Assembly: GCA_963819755.1 (NCBI GenBank)
Contig: CAWFXB010000002.1
Coordinates: forward strand, 1,488,001-1,552,000
Source: VRUE01 sp963819755
GTDB lineage: Bacteria > Actinomycetota > Thermoleophilia > Solirubrobacterales > 70-9
Length of the DNA: 64,000 nt
Direction of reading: 5' to 3'
The notes under the pieces were generated by a model, which had not been told where the DNA came from, ran no database searches, and was given only the letters and a program-made list of their open reading frames with translations. Positions within the stretch are counted from its first letter, which is position 1. Each line of letters starts with the position of its first letter. A program made the translations under genes and the position numbers. Of the stretch, positions 39,211-46,868 are shown one piece after another.

Positions 39211-39470
39211 AGGTGCCTGAGGCGGTCAGGAAGGGGTTCCACGCAGCGCTGCCTTCGATCTCGGTCTCCGCCGAGACGGCGTGGGCAATTGACGCAGCCC
39301 TAGAAGCCGCCCTGGAGCAGCTGCGGGAGGAACTGGAAGGGGACGAGGCGCTTGAGGCGGTCATCAGAGCCTCCGGGCGCCATGAACTTGGCAGCGCAAA
39401 GGAACTGATTCGCCGGGACATCAGGACTGCTTGGGACTCCGTCCTCGGGGATAAGGAGGAGGGGCGGTGA
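39207..39470 (+). CDS. Small helical protein
   Basis: GTG overlaps the previous stop; 87 aa (VPEAVRKGFHAALPSISVSA, then EAALEQLREELEGDEALEAV). Helical and acidic. No family recognised. Confidence 0.45.
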   Translation: MKVPEAVRKGFHAALPSISVSAETAWAIDAALEAALEQLREELEGDEALEAVIRASGRHELGSAKELIRRDIRTAWDSVLGDKEEGR

Positions 39471-39559
39471 GGGGCCTACTTCGGCAGCTTATGGACGGCT
39501 GGATCTCCGCCGAATTAGTGACGACCTGCGCTGATCGCCTGGAGGACTCCGGTGAGTAA
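39467..39559 (+). CDS. 30-aa peptide ORF
   Basis: GTG start coupled to the previous stop; ends overlapping the GTG of the MT-A70 gene. Sequence RGLLRQLMDGWISAELVTTC then ADRLEDSGE. Supported only by continuous coupling; may be a linker for translational re-initiation. Confidence 0.3.
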   Translation: MRGLLRQLMDGWISAELVTTCADRLEDSGE

Positions 39560-40157
39560 GGGCTACCGGACGATCGTCGCGGACCCGCCATGGATGCCCG
39601 CCCTGGGCGGTGATTGGGGTGCTCGTGTAGACAAGGGCCGCCCCCAGCGCTTCTATGAGACCCAGCCTCTGGAGTGGATCAAGGGGCTACAGGTGCCCTC
39701 CGCTAAGCAGTCGCATCTCTACCTCTGGGCACTCGCTGCCCACGTTGACTGGGGCTATGAGGTTGCACGTGCCTGGGGATTTGAGCCAGTTGTCACCTGG
39801 ACTTGGAAGAAGCCGGGGCTAGGGGTAGGGCGGTTCCGGTGCAACACCGAGCATGTGATCGTCGCCCGCAAAGGGCCACGTCAGGGTAACCCGTTCGGCC
39901 AGGGTGGACGCACCGCGCAGGCAACGGCTGGCACCCTGTTCGACTGGCCGGATACCGGCGAGGAAGACGAAATCCCGACGCTCTTCGAGTGGCCGCGAGG
40001 TCGCCACTCCCAAAAGCCCGAAGAGTTCTTCGACCTGGCCGAGCACCTGTCGCCCGGCCCCTACCTAGAGCTATTCGCCCGCCGGCCTCGACCCGGCTGG
40101 GAGCGATGGGGCAACGAGGTCGAGAGCACCGTCGCCCTGGAGGTCTCCGATGCCTGA
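39552..40157 (+). CDS. MT-A70 family adenine DNA methyltransferase
   Basis: 201 aa from GTG. YRTIVADPPWMPALGGDW carries the DPPW catalytic motif; SHLYLWALAAHVDWGYEVAR, AWGFEPVVTWTWKKPGLGVG and HVIVARKGPRQGNPF match the MT-A70 core, and GRHSQKPEEFFDLAEHLSPG with YLELFARRPRPGWERWGNE matches the conserved end (hS.KP...y...e...p.p.lELFaR....gw...G). Modifies adenine N6, probably protecting phage DNA. No partner restriction enzyme nearby. Confidence 0.9.
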   Translation: MSKGYRTIVADPPWMPALGGDWGARVDKGRPQRFYETQPLEWIKGLQVPSAKQSHLYLWALAAHVDWGYEVARAWGFEPVVTWTWKKPGLGVGRFRCNTEHVIVARKGPRQGNPFGQGGRTAQATAGTLFDWPDTGEEDEIPTLFEWPRGRHSQKPEEFFDLAEHLSPGPYLELFARRPRPGWERWGNEVESTVALEVSDA

Positions 40158-40527
40158 CACCGGGAAGGAGCGACGGTGGCCCAAGGAGATCGTCGTCTGC
40201 TTGGAGTGCGGCGAGGGAATCGGATGCGACGGGCAGATGAGGATTGAGAACTTGCAGGGCTGCGATGCGAACGGCGGACAAGGCCACGGCCCCACGCAGA
40301 TTGTCTCCGTCATGCCCGTCTCAGAGCACGAGGCAGCCCTAGCCCAGGCCCGTAAGGAGGGGCGAGAGGAAGCGCGAGAAGCGCTCTTCAGCGAGCTAGA
40401 GGCCGCAGGATGGAGTTCAGGCGAAGAAATCCCGGTGGACGAAGTCGAAGCTGCATTCGCCCGCGTCCTTGAACGTGCCGCCCTCGACTCGACCGAGCAG
40501 AAGGGAGCGCAGGATGCCGGGCACTGA
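40150..40527 (+). CDS. Hypothetical protein with zinc-knuckle start
   Basis: 125 aa. The N-terminus has VVCLECGEGIGCDGQM and QGCDANGGQGHGPTQI; the C-terminus is an acidic helix (REEAREALFSELEAAGWSSG). Probably a small zinc-binding protein. Coupled to both neighbours. Confidence 0.5.
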   Translation: MPDTGKERRWPKEIVVCLECGEGIGCDGQMRIENLQGCDANGGQGHGPTQIVSVMPVSEHEAALAQARKEGREEAREALFSELEAAGWSSGEEIPVDEVEAAFARVLERAALDSTEQKGAQDAGH

Positions 40528-41079
40528 GACGGGCCAAACGGAGGCCACGAAACAATGCAAGCGCTGCGGTGAGCGCAAGCCCGTGGACAAGTTCCACAAC
40601 TCGCCGCCCCACAAACACAAGGACCTCCGAGACAGCGTATGTGCCGCCTGTCGAGCCGAGATCTACCAAGAAAGTGGGGGGACAGTGACGAGCGTCGGCG
40701 TCAGGAACGTGAGCGGTACCACCGCGATCCGAAGCGCTCGCGAGAAAAGAAGCGCGAGTACGCCCATCGCGACATAGAAAAAACGCGCGAGAAACACCGA
40801 CGCTATCTCCAAAGTCTGCCCCCCGAGGAGCGCTTGGCCTACGAGCGCGCACGGAGGCAGACGCCCAAGGGGAAAGCACGCATCGCCGTGCGGGCTGCCG
40901 TTCGTCAGGGGCGGCTCCATAAGCCCGACCGCTGTGAAGACTGTGGCGAGCAGTTCGAGAAGCGCCTCCTCCACGGCCACCATGCGGACTACGACAAACC
41001 GCTCGACGTTGAGTGGCTCTGCTCTCTCTGTCACGGCAAGCGCCATCGAATCGACTCCCTGACGAAGGAGGGGGACTGA
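40514..41079 (+). CDS. HNH-type zinc protein split by a -1 frameshift
   Basis: The first frame (ATG 40,514) reads CKRCGERKPVDKFHNSPPHK, then VCAACRAEIYQESGG; the second frame continues DSDERRRQERERYHRDPKRS, then RCEDCGEQFEKRLLHGHHAD, YDKPLDVEWLCSLCHGKRHR. Together they form one known architecture: an N-terminal CxxCG...F zinc ribbon, a basic Arg/Glu helix and a C-terminal CxxC...GHH.DY..PL.V.WLC..CH..H HNH-like nuclease domain. The join needs a -1 shift at G6 (40,676-40,681), giving about 188 aa. It may be programmed slippage, a real mutation or a sequencing indel in the G run. Confidence 0.7.
40676..40682 (+). promoter_or_regulatory. G6A slippery run in HNH-type gene
   Basis: GGGGGGA at 40,676-40,682, read AGT GGG GGG ACA in the first frame. 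A -1 slip restores the second half. The same G6A string is the shift site in the tail chaperone of this phage (2,094-2,100). Confidence 0.45.
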
Positions 41080-41080
41080 G

Positions 41081-41515
41081 GTGGCGGGTGAGGCGAAGCC
41101 GAATAGCTACCTCGCGGTCTATTGCTCCCAGTCCGGCGAGAGGATGAGTTGGCCGAACCCCCGCGATCCGATGGGGGTCCAGTATCGCCTGCGCTACGGC
41201 CCGCCATCTCGCCGGGATCATGTAGTTGCAGCGGTGATCTACCACGAGCAGACGGTCGAGGTGGTCCCGAAGATAGAGGCCGAGCAGCGACTCGCCGAAC
41301 GCGACTCCCTCCGCTCCCAGATAGAGGCAGAGGTGGAGTATCTGACTAAGCCAGGTGACCCCGTGCTCCGCGCCGTCGCCCGTCGCCTACAAGCAATTCG
41401 CCTACAAGCAATCCTGGACTCCACCAGCCCAGCCCAAGGCGGACGGGGAACCGGTAAGGGAGGCTCCCCGCCCAAGGTCTCCGAGGGTAGCGCTGAGAGG
41501 AAGGGGCGGACGTGA
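41081..41515 (+). CDS. Hypothetical protein
   Basis: GTG start, 144 aa. Beta-rich start (SYLAVYCSQSGERMSWPNPR, MGVQYRLRYGPPSRRDHVVA), helical middle (KIEAEQRLAERDSLRSQIEA) and disordered Gly/Ser tail. A 15-nt direct duplication (around 41,388-41,415) encodes RLQAI twice. No family recognised. Confidence 0.45.
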   Translation: MAGEAKPNSYLAVYCSQSGERMSWPNPRDPMGVQYRLRYGPPSRRDHVVAAVIYHEQTVEVVPKIEAEQRLAERDSLRSQIEAEVEYLTKPGDPVLRAVARRLQAIRLQAILDSTSPAQGGRGTGKGGSPPKVSEGSAERKGRT

Positions 41516-42228
41516 AGCCGGTCCTCCTCGACCTCTACTGCAAGGCCGGCGGCTGCACCCGCGGCTACCAGAAAGCGGGCTTCCATGTGGTGGGCGTGGA
41601 TATCGAGCCGCAGCCGAACTACTGCGGGGACGAATACATACAGGCCGATGCCTTGGAGGTGCTGCGCCTCCTTCTCGCGGGCGAGGAATGGAATGGCTAC
41701 GTCCTCGCCGATTTCGCGGCGATCCACGCTTCACCGCCCTGTCAGCTCTACAGCCAGCTTGCGGCCATGCACCCCGACCGCGAGTACCCCGACCTGATCG
41801 AACCCACCCGCGAACTGCTGATCGCAACCGGGTTGCCGTACATCATCGAGAACGTTCCCGGTGCTCCCCTGGCGACCGCCTCCGATCTCTTCGGAAATCA
41901 TGGAGTCGAACTCTGCGGCTCAATGTTCGGCCTCGGTGTCGAGCGCGGCTATCTACGCCGCCACCGCCTCTTCGAAACGAGCTTTCCGGTTGGGCAGCCG
42001 AGTTGTGCCCATAGGGGAATGGCGGTTGGCGTCTACGGCCATGGAGGGCACACCGGGAAGCACCGGATGCTCTATCGCGCTGAGGCTGCCGAGGCGATGC
42101 AGATCGACTGGATGACGCGGGACGAGATGGCCCAGGCGATCCCGCCGGCCTACACCCGGCATATCGGCACCCAGCTACTCGAACTCGAGCACCTGGGTGC
42201 ATCCTCGATTTCGAGAGAGGCGGCGTAG
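41512..42228 (+). CDS. C5-cytosine-type DNA methyltransferase (phage type)
   Basis: 238 aa from GTG. VLLDLYCKAGGCTRGYQKAG is motif I (D.f.G.GG...G), VVGVDIEPQPNYCGDEYIQAD motif II/III, AAIHASPPCQLYSQLAAMHP motif IV with catalytic Cys in SPPCQ, and TGLPYIIENVPGAPL motif VI with ENV. RRHRLFETSFPVGQPSCAHR follows the usual order. Overlaps the upstream stop; stop lies 1 nt before the next methyltransferase start. Short for a full enzyme, as is typical for phage versions. Likely protects phage DNA. Confidence 0.9.
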   Translation: MKPVLLDLYCKAGGCTRGYQKAGFHVVGVDIEPQPNYCGDEYIQADALEVLRLLLAGEEWNGYVLADFAAIHASPPCQLYSQLAAMHPDREYPDLIEPTRELLIATGLPYIIENVPGAPLATASDLFGNHGVELCGSMFGLGVERGYLRRHRLFETSFPVGQPSCAHRGMAVGVYGHGGHTGKHRMLYRAEAAEAMQIDWMTRDEMAQAIPPAYTRHIGTQLLELEHLGASSISREAA

Positions 42229-42229
42229 G

Positions 42230-44887
42230 GTGAGCTTCGAGGTCCTCGAGGGCGATTGCAGTGAGCGCATGGCCGAGATGGAGGAGGCCAGCGTCGACGC
42301 GGTGGTTACGGATCCGCCATATGGGATCAGGTTCATGGGAGCGGCTTGGGACGGAACCCATATCGAGGCGGAAATGCTGCTGCGCGCGCGGCAGGCCCAG
42401 CCTCCACAGAAGGACGGTAGCGAGCGCGCCAAGCCGCGCATGTCCCGAGCGGAGGCGGCGGGCAAGTACGACCTTTCGCTCACGGCCAACCAGGCCTACC
42501 AGGAGTGGTGCCGTCTCTGGGCGATCGAGGCTCTGCGCGTCCTGAGGCCCGGCGGTCACCTACTTGCCTCCTGCGGTACCCGCACCTACCACCGCCTCGC
42601 CGCTGGAGTGGAGGACGCAGGCTTCGAGATCCGAGATCGCGTTGACGGGCACAGCGTCGGGCCGTTGGCATGGTATTTCGGCTCGGGCTTCCCCAAGTCG
42701 CTGGATGTCGGGAAGGCCGTCTTCGGCAAGTTGGCCTGGCGTCACCCAGGCGACTGGAAGCGCCTCGCCCAGCCCGCCCTGAGTCAGCTCGGCACCGCTC
42801 TGAAGCCAGCCCACGAGCCCATCGTCATCGCCCGCAAGCCCCTCATCGGCACCGTGGCAGAGAACGTCTTAGCTTTTGGAACCGGTAGCATTAACGTTAA
42901 TGGCTGCCGAGTACAGACGGATCGAGCCAGCGATCAAGGCGTCGGCGGCGAAGAGGACGCGAGAGGGTGTCCTGTTCATGGACTGCGCGGTGTGCGGGAA
43001 GCCGATGCGCGTGTGGCGCTCGAAAGCAAAGAGGGCCAAGCTCCCGATCACCTGCGGCAAGGAGTGCCGGGCGAAGGGAATGAGGGGACCGAGGAACCCG
43101 CATTGGAAGGGCGGCTACACGGACAGCCGCTCGGGGTATCGCCTACTCAACACCGATCACCTGCCGCCGGAGGATCTGCGGCTGTTGCCGGAGCCGCCGC
43201 CGAGGCAGATCCCGGAGCATCGCCTGGTGATGGCGCGGTCCCTAGGGCGCCCGTTGGCGACCAAGGAGCACGTTCACCACATCAACGGCGACAAGCTGGA
43301 CAACCGACTGGAGAATCTGACGCTGATGGACTGGGCGACGCACTCGCGGGAGCACCGAGCAGTTCTTCGTCGTCTTGCGATCCTCGAAACGGAGAACAGG
43401 GCCCTGCGATCTGCACTTGCGGAGTCGCATCCGGCCGCGTAGACGAGGGCCGCTGGCCAGCCAACGTCGTCCTCTCCCACCTGGAGGAGTGCGAGGCGGT
43501 AGGGGTCAAGAAGGTCAAGGGCATCGTCGGTGGCGGCCGCGGCGAGTCGCGGTCCTGGGAAGGTGGTGCGGTCGGAGCCGTCGATGAGCCACAAGGCTAT
43601 GCCGACGAGGACGGCACCGAGACCGTAGAGGCCTGGAACTGCGCCTATGCCGAAGTTGAGCGCTTCACGATCCAGCTTGAGGCACCAGCCGCTCTCCATC
43701 TACTAGCTGGTGGCCGCAATTTGGGCAGCATGCAGGCGCTACCGAGTGAAGTCGAGTATGTGCGCCAGGGGCAAGCAGCATCAGATTCTCCGGGCGATTG
43801 TCCTTCTTGTCGCCGTTCAGGTGATGAACTTGCTCGGTTGCTCGGAGACGCCGACCGAGCGCCTGCTCAGCGACTAGACGATGCTCTCGCACTCGTCCTC
43901 GGCCTTCGACGTTCACCGTTACGTAGCCAGACGAATCGACCCGCCGGCCGCCAGTCCAGTTTGGATGATTCTCGCGCCGGATCGTCGTCCTCTGACACGC
44001 CCGCGAGCAAAACCGACGCTTGCGAGGAATCCTCTCCTGGCACCCCTCAGCCTCGCACTCATGGCGCTTCGACCCCCAGTAGCAAGTCTGAGAGCAGAAC
44101 TTCCGAGGCTTCCGACTCTGCTCCATCCACTCCTTGCCGCAATGCTGGCAGCGGCGCGGTATGCCCCCATCTGGCAGCCACCGTTTTGAGGTTCGCGGCA
44201 TCGTCAACCACTTTAGTGTCCGTCTCGGCCAGCAAGCGGGCGCTATGCCCGGTAGCCGAGCTGGATGCACAGAGTGGGGTTCTCAAGAGCGGCTTCATGG
44301 CCGCTGGCACCGAGCGAGAGGGACTCGGCTACCAAGGCGGCCTTGGTAGCCGAGTCCGCAACGACACCCACGGCGACTCCGGCGGTGCCTCCCGCTTCTT
44401 CTACTGCGCCAAGACCTCACGGGCAGAGAGGAATGCGGGGCTGGAGGGGTTCGAGGCGAAGCAGATCCGCCGTCTCTCCGGCGGCGAGTTCGGCCATAAC
44501 TCCGCCGTCGGCGCTGACGGCGAGGTCTACGAGACGGAAAGCAGCAAGGCGGGTGGGCCGAGCCGCAACCACCACCCGACCGTCAAGCCGATCAACCTCA
44601 TGCGCTGGCTGGCCCGCCTCGTCACCCCGCCTGGTGGTACCTGCCTCGATCCATTCCTCGGCTCCGGAAGTACGGGCTGCGCAGCAGTACTCGAGGGCTT
44701 CGACTTCATCGGCATAGAGAGAGAAGCCGAGTACATCGCCATAGCTGAGGCCCGTATCGCCTTCTGGGCACAACACGAGGGGCGAGAGGTAGAGGACGTT
44801 CTAGGGCTTCACTCGATCAGCCAGAAGCAGGCCAAGGCGCACGCTGATCGCGGTCAGCTCTCGATCGAGGAAGCGTCCGCAGCGTGA
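42230..44887 (+). CDS. Beta-class N4/N6 DNA methyltransferase with two internal insertions
   Basis: GTG at 42,230 gives 885 aa in one open frame. DAVVTDPPYGIRFMGAAWDG holds motif IV (D28-P-P-Y31), LRPGGHLLASCGTRTYHRLA and AWYFGSGFPKSLDVGKAVFG follow; KPAHEPIVIARKPLIGTVAE is also typical. The C-terminus has SRFFYCAKTSRAERNAGLEG, NHHPTVKPINLMRWLARLV and motif I LDPFLGSGSTGCAAVLEGFD (D807). Between them two stretches (about residues 223-404 and 472-671) do not look like methyltransferase; they are overlain by HNH genes at 42,900-43,442 (same strand, other frame) and 43,665-44,201 (minus strand). Without them the protein would be about 500 aa, normal for phage enzymes. Whether the long form is active is unknown. 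Confidence 0.85.
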   Translation: MSFEVLEGDCSERMAEMEEASVDAVVTDPPYGIRFMGAAWDGTHIEAEMLLRARQAQPPQKDGSERAKPRMSRAEAAGKYDLSLTANQAYQEWCRLWAIEALRVLRPGGHLLASCGTRTYHRLAAGVEDAGFEIRDRVDGHSVGPLAWYFGSGFPKSLDVGKAVFGKLAWRHPGDWKRLAQPALSQLGTALKPAHEPIVIARKPLIGTVAENVLAFGTGSINVNGCRVQTDRASDQGVGGEEDARGCPVHGLRGVREADARVALESKEGQAPDHLRQGVPGEGNEGTEEPALEGRLHGQPLGVSPTQHRSPAAGGSAAVAGAAAEADPGASPGDGAVPRAPVGDQGARSPHQRRQAGQPTGESDADGLGDALAGAPSSSSSSCDPRNGEQGPAICTCGVASGRVDEGRWPANVVLSHLEECEAVGVKKVKGIVGGGRGESRSWEGGAVGAVDEPQGYADEDGTETVEAWNCAYAEVERFTIQLEAPAALHLLAGGRNLGSMQALPSEVEYVRQGQAASDSPGDCPSCRRSGDELARLLGDADRAPAQRLDDALALVLGLRRSPLRSQTNRPAGRQSSLDDSRAGSSSSDTPASKTDACEESSPGTPQPRTHGASTPSSKSESRTSEASDSAPSTPCRNAGSGAVCPHLAATVLRFAASSTTLVSVSASKRALCPVAELDAQSGVLKSGFMAAGTEREGLGYQGGLGSRVRNDTHGDSGGASRFFYCAKTSRAERNAGLEGFEAKQIRRLSGGEFGHNSAVGADGEVYETESSKAGGPSRNHHPTVKPINLMRWLARLVTPPGGTCLDPFLGSGSTGCAAVLEGFDFIGIEREAEYIAIAEARIAFWAQHEGREVEDVLGLHSISQKQAKAHADRGQLSIEEASAA
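42900..43442 (+). CDS. HNH endonuclease nested in the methyltransferase gene (sense, other frame)
   Basis: The ATG at 42,900 gives 180 aa. CAVCGKPMRVWRSKAKRAKL with TCGKECRAKG forms a zinc finger, GYRLLNTDHLPPEDLRLL follows, and EHRLVMARSLGRPLATKEHV, HHINGDKLDNRLENLTLMDW is a textbook HNH motif (eHrlvme..lGr.L...E.VHHinGdk.DNR.eNLel). It ends in a coiled helix (RRLAILETENRALRSALAES). The gene lies within, and in a different frame from, the methyltransferase CDS, replacing its target-recognition linker region. It is presumably a homing endonuclease. Confidence 0.85.
   Translation: MAAEYRRIEPAIKASAAKRTREGVLFMDCAVCGKPMRVWRSKAKRAKLPITCGKECRAKGMRGPRNPHWKGGYTDSRSGYRLLNTDHLPPEDLRLLPEPPPRQIPEHRLVMARSLGRPLATKEHVHHINGDKLDNRLENLTLMDWATHSREHRAVLRRLAILETENRALRSALAESHPAA
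43665..44201 (-). CDS. HNH endonuclease nested antisense in the methyltransferase gene
   Basis: ATG at 44,201 gives 178 aa. CQHCGKEWMEQSRKPRKFCS and CEAEGCQERIPRKRRFCSRA are two zinc fingers, then GYVTVNVEGRGRVREHRLVA, EQALGRRLRATEQVHHLNGD and KKDNRPENLMLLAPGAHTRL give the HNH core. It ends with a zinc pair (CCPNCGHQLVDG). A longer start at 44,270 would add 23 residues encoded by methyltransferase-like DNA and is less likely. It fills the methyltransferase insertion at about 43,646-44,245, which is a multiple of three in length. Confidence 0.85.
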   Translation of the reverse strand: MPRTSKRWLPDGGIPRRCQHCGKEWMEQSRKPRKFCSQTCYWGSKRHECEAEGCQERIPRKRRFCSRACQRTTIRRENHPNWTGGRRVDSSGYVTVNVEGRGRVREHRLVAEQALGRRLRATEQVHHLNGDKKDNRPENLMLLAPGAHTRLHSVAPACCPNCGHQLVDGERLVPQAGS

Positions 44888-45225
44888 TCTTCAAGCAAGA
44901 GCTGGCCCAGAAGATCCTGCGCGGAGAGAAGACCGCCACGCGCCGGGTGATGAGCGACAACCCCCGCTCGCCCTGGTGGAAGGAGAAGTGCGCCTACGAG
45001 GTCGGCCAGGTCTTCACGATCAACCCTGGCCGCGGCGTCACCCGGATCGGCGAAGCCCGCGTCACCGCTATTTACGAGCAGCGGTTGTTCGACATGGGTC
45101 CGGAGGCCGCACGCCAGGAGGGCTTTGAGTCGCTCCCCGAGTTCCAGGCAGCCTGGCGATCGATCAACGGCGGCTTCTTCAACGAAGAAGTCTGGGTAAT
45201 CGAGTTCGAGTTGGTCCAGCCATGA
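44884..45225 (+). CDS. ASCH domain protein
   Basis: 113 aa from GTG overlapping the methyltransferase stop. IFKQELAQKILRGEKTATRR is the ASCH start (f....a..IlsGkKT.T.R), YEVGQVFTINPGRGVTRIGE, ARVTAIYEQRLFDMGPEAAR and an EFELVQP end follow. ASCH domains bind RNA or modified nucleosides; linked to DNA methyltransferases here, it could act on modified bases or mRNA. Confidence 0.8.
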   Translation: MIFKQELAQKILRGEKTATRRVMSDNPRSPWWKEKCAYEVGQVFTINPGRGVTRIGEARVTAIYEQRLFDMGPEAARQEGFESLPEFQAAWRSINGGFFNEEVWVIEFELVQP

Positions 45226-45542
45226 GCAAGAGGGCGGCGATGAACATCGTCTCAGACGGTGCTGGGAATGCCCAGGTACGCCCTCTTGCTGATGGCGACG
45301 ATGAGTGTCTGACGACCGCCGAAGTGGCGCTCAGGCTCAAAATGTCTCAGGAGTGGGTGCGCGACCACGCGGCCGAGCTTGGTGCCTTCCGCGCCGGCGG
45401 TTCGCGGGGGGCACTCCGTTTCGAGCCTTCGAAAATCGAGGACTACAAGGAGCGCCAGCGTTTGGTGCCGCTCGAGATCCGTGTCAGCCGCAAGCGTGCC
45501 CCGCGTGCCCCGTCCGACCTCGAGCTGCTGCCGCTGCCGTAG
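45222..45542 (+). CDS. Excisionase-like HTH protein
   Basis: 106 aa, ATGA-coupled upstream. DECLTTAEVALRLKMSQEWV, then RDHAAELGAFRAGGSRGALR and FEPSKIEDYKERQRL match the MerR-like HTH of excisionases (yltt.EvA..L.vs..tV.r....g.lpa...g..yrf....i..yl). It directly precedes the integrase, 9 nt apart. It would direct integrase toward excision. Confidence 0.8.
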   Translation: MSKRAAMNIVSDGAGNAQVRPLADGDDECLTTAEVALRLKMSQEWVRDHAAELGAFRAGGSRGALRFEPSKIEDYKERQRLVPLEIRVSRKRAPRAPSDLELLPLP

Positions 45543-45551
45543 TAGCCTCGC

Positions 45552-46868
45552 GTGGTGCCGCCTCGCGCGACCGGCAGGATCGAGAGCCATCATTGGGCCG
45601 ATGGCAAGACCGTCAGTTGGCGTCTGCAGTTGCGTGCCAACGGACGGCGCACGATCACGCTGGGCACCAACCACGAAGGCTGGAACGAAGAGCGGGCGCA
45701 GGTCGAGCTCGACAAGGTGATGGCCGAAGTTCGCCGTGGCACTTGGCGCCCCGAAAAGCCCGCCCCCGCATCACCACCGGTCGACGACCAAGCCGACGAG
45801 ACGATCCACGTCACCCTCTCCCGCTGGTGGCAGCGCAAGAAGAAAGAAATCGCCGAGAACACCCGCAAGGACTATGAATGGCGCCTGGGCCTGGTTCTCA
45901 CCTTCCGGCCTCAGACCCCAACCAAGGACATCGATGCCCAGTGGGTCGATGAACTGCGCGATCACCTCGCCAAGCAGAAGGCGAAGAATCGCAAGAAACC
46001 TCAGAACCTTTCGCCGCGCTCCGTGAACATGTGTCTCGATGTCCTGGCGCCCGCGCTCGACCTTGCAGTGAGGCACAAGATCCTCGATGCGAACGCGGTT
46101 CGCACGAAGGGCACGAAGCTGCCGGTGCCGAAGTCGAGCACGTCTTACTTAGAGCCCGACATGGTCGTCGACATGCTCGACATCGCAGGGGACTGGGAGG
46201 CAGAACTGCCGCCCCACCAGCGCTACGGGCGCCGGGAGCTGCTGGCGCTTCTTTGCATGGGCGGCCCGCGAGTATCCGAGGCGATCGAGGCCGACCGCGG
46301 CGACTTCGACTTGACCGGCGATCACTGGCGCGTGCCTGATTCGAAGACGCCCGCCGGGGTTCGCATAGTCGAGCTGACCGTCTTTTGTGCGGAGGAAATG
46401 CGCGGGCACGTCGCCAAGATGGATTCGCTGGGGCGCCCAATCGGCGCTCGCGACCCGATATTCCCGACGCTGACTGGAGGGCGGCTCAACGACAGCAACA
46501 TCAGGGAACGCCTTTTGGAGAGGGTCGTCGAGATGACGAACGAGCGTCGAGCCGAGCAGAAGAAAAGGTTGCTCCCCGACGTGACGCCGCACGCCCTCCG
46601 GCGGACGTTCGCGACGCTCTGCTATCTCGCCAACCGGGATCCCGTCTTTGTGATGGGGCAGATCGGCCACACCGATCCTCGGCTCGCACTCGCCTTATAC
46701 GCGCAGATGATGCAGCGCAAACGCATCGACCGGGACCTGGTTTGGCGCCTGATGCGCTTCGCGGACGAGCCAGAAACTTGGCCGGGGGGCTGGCGGTCTG
46801 CCCCCATGATTGCCCCCACGGAGCTAAAAGGCCCGTCCGACCACTCTGCAAGGATTACTGGTGCGTGA
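45552..46868 (+). CDS. int: Tyrosine integrase
   Basis: 438 aa from GTG. N-terminal arm-binding-like domain (SHHWADGKTVSWRLQLRANG), core-binding domain (TLSRWWQRKKKEIAENTRKD) and catalytic domain with GGPRVSEAIEADRGDFDLTG (R240), TPHALRRTFATLCYLANRDP (H347, R350), GQIGHTDPRLALALYAQMMQ (H373, Y383). All conserved catalytic residues are present. It reads toward the tRNA-Val 36 nt away, so the integration site is at the tRNA 3' end. Presumably active. Confidence 0.95.
   Translation: MVPPRATGRIESHHWADGKTVSWRLQLRANGRRTITLGTNHEGWNEERAQVELDKVMAEVRRGTWRPEKPAPASPPVDDQADETIHVTLSRWWQRKKKEIAENTRKDYEWRLGLVLTFRPQTPTKDIDAQWVDELRDHLAKQKAKNRKKPQNLSPRSVNMCLDVLAPALDLAVRHKILDANAVRTKGTKLPVPKSSTSYLEPDMVVDMLDIAGDWEAELPPHQRYGRRELLALLCMGGPRVSEAIEADRGDFDLTGDHWRVPDSKTPAGVRIVELTVFCAEEMRGHVAKMDSLGRPIGARDPIFPTLTGGRLNDSNIRERLLERVVEMTNERRAEQKKRLLPDVTPHALRRTFATLCYLANRDPVFVMGQIGHTDPRLALALYAQMMQRKRIDRDLVWRLMRFADEPETWPGGWRSAPMIAPTELKGPSDHSARITGA

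Noticed and set aside
41388..41415. 15-nt direct duplication (RLQAI twice)
   Set aside because: Simple in-frame duplication; no sign of a functional repeat or attachment site.
42900..43442. Group I intron carrying the HNH gene
   Set aside because: Not excluded, but the HNH ORF fills nearly the whole insertion and no ribozyme core was recognised by eye; a covariance-model search is needed.
42900..44245. Inteins in the methyltransferase
   Set aside because: HNH genes are in another frame or antisense, and no intein start (C/S) and end (HN) motifs occur at the joins in the methyltransferase frame.
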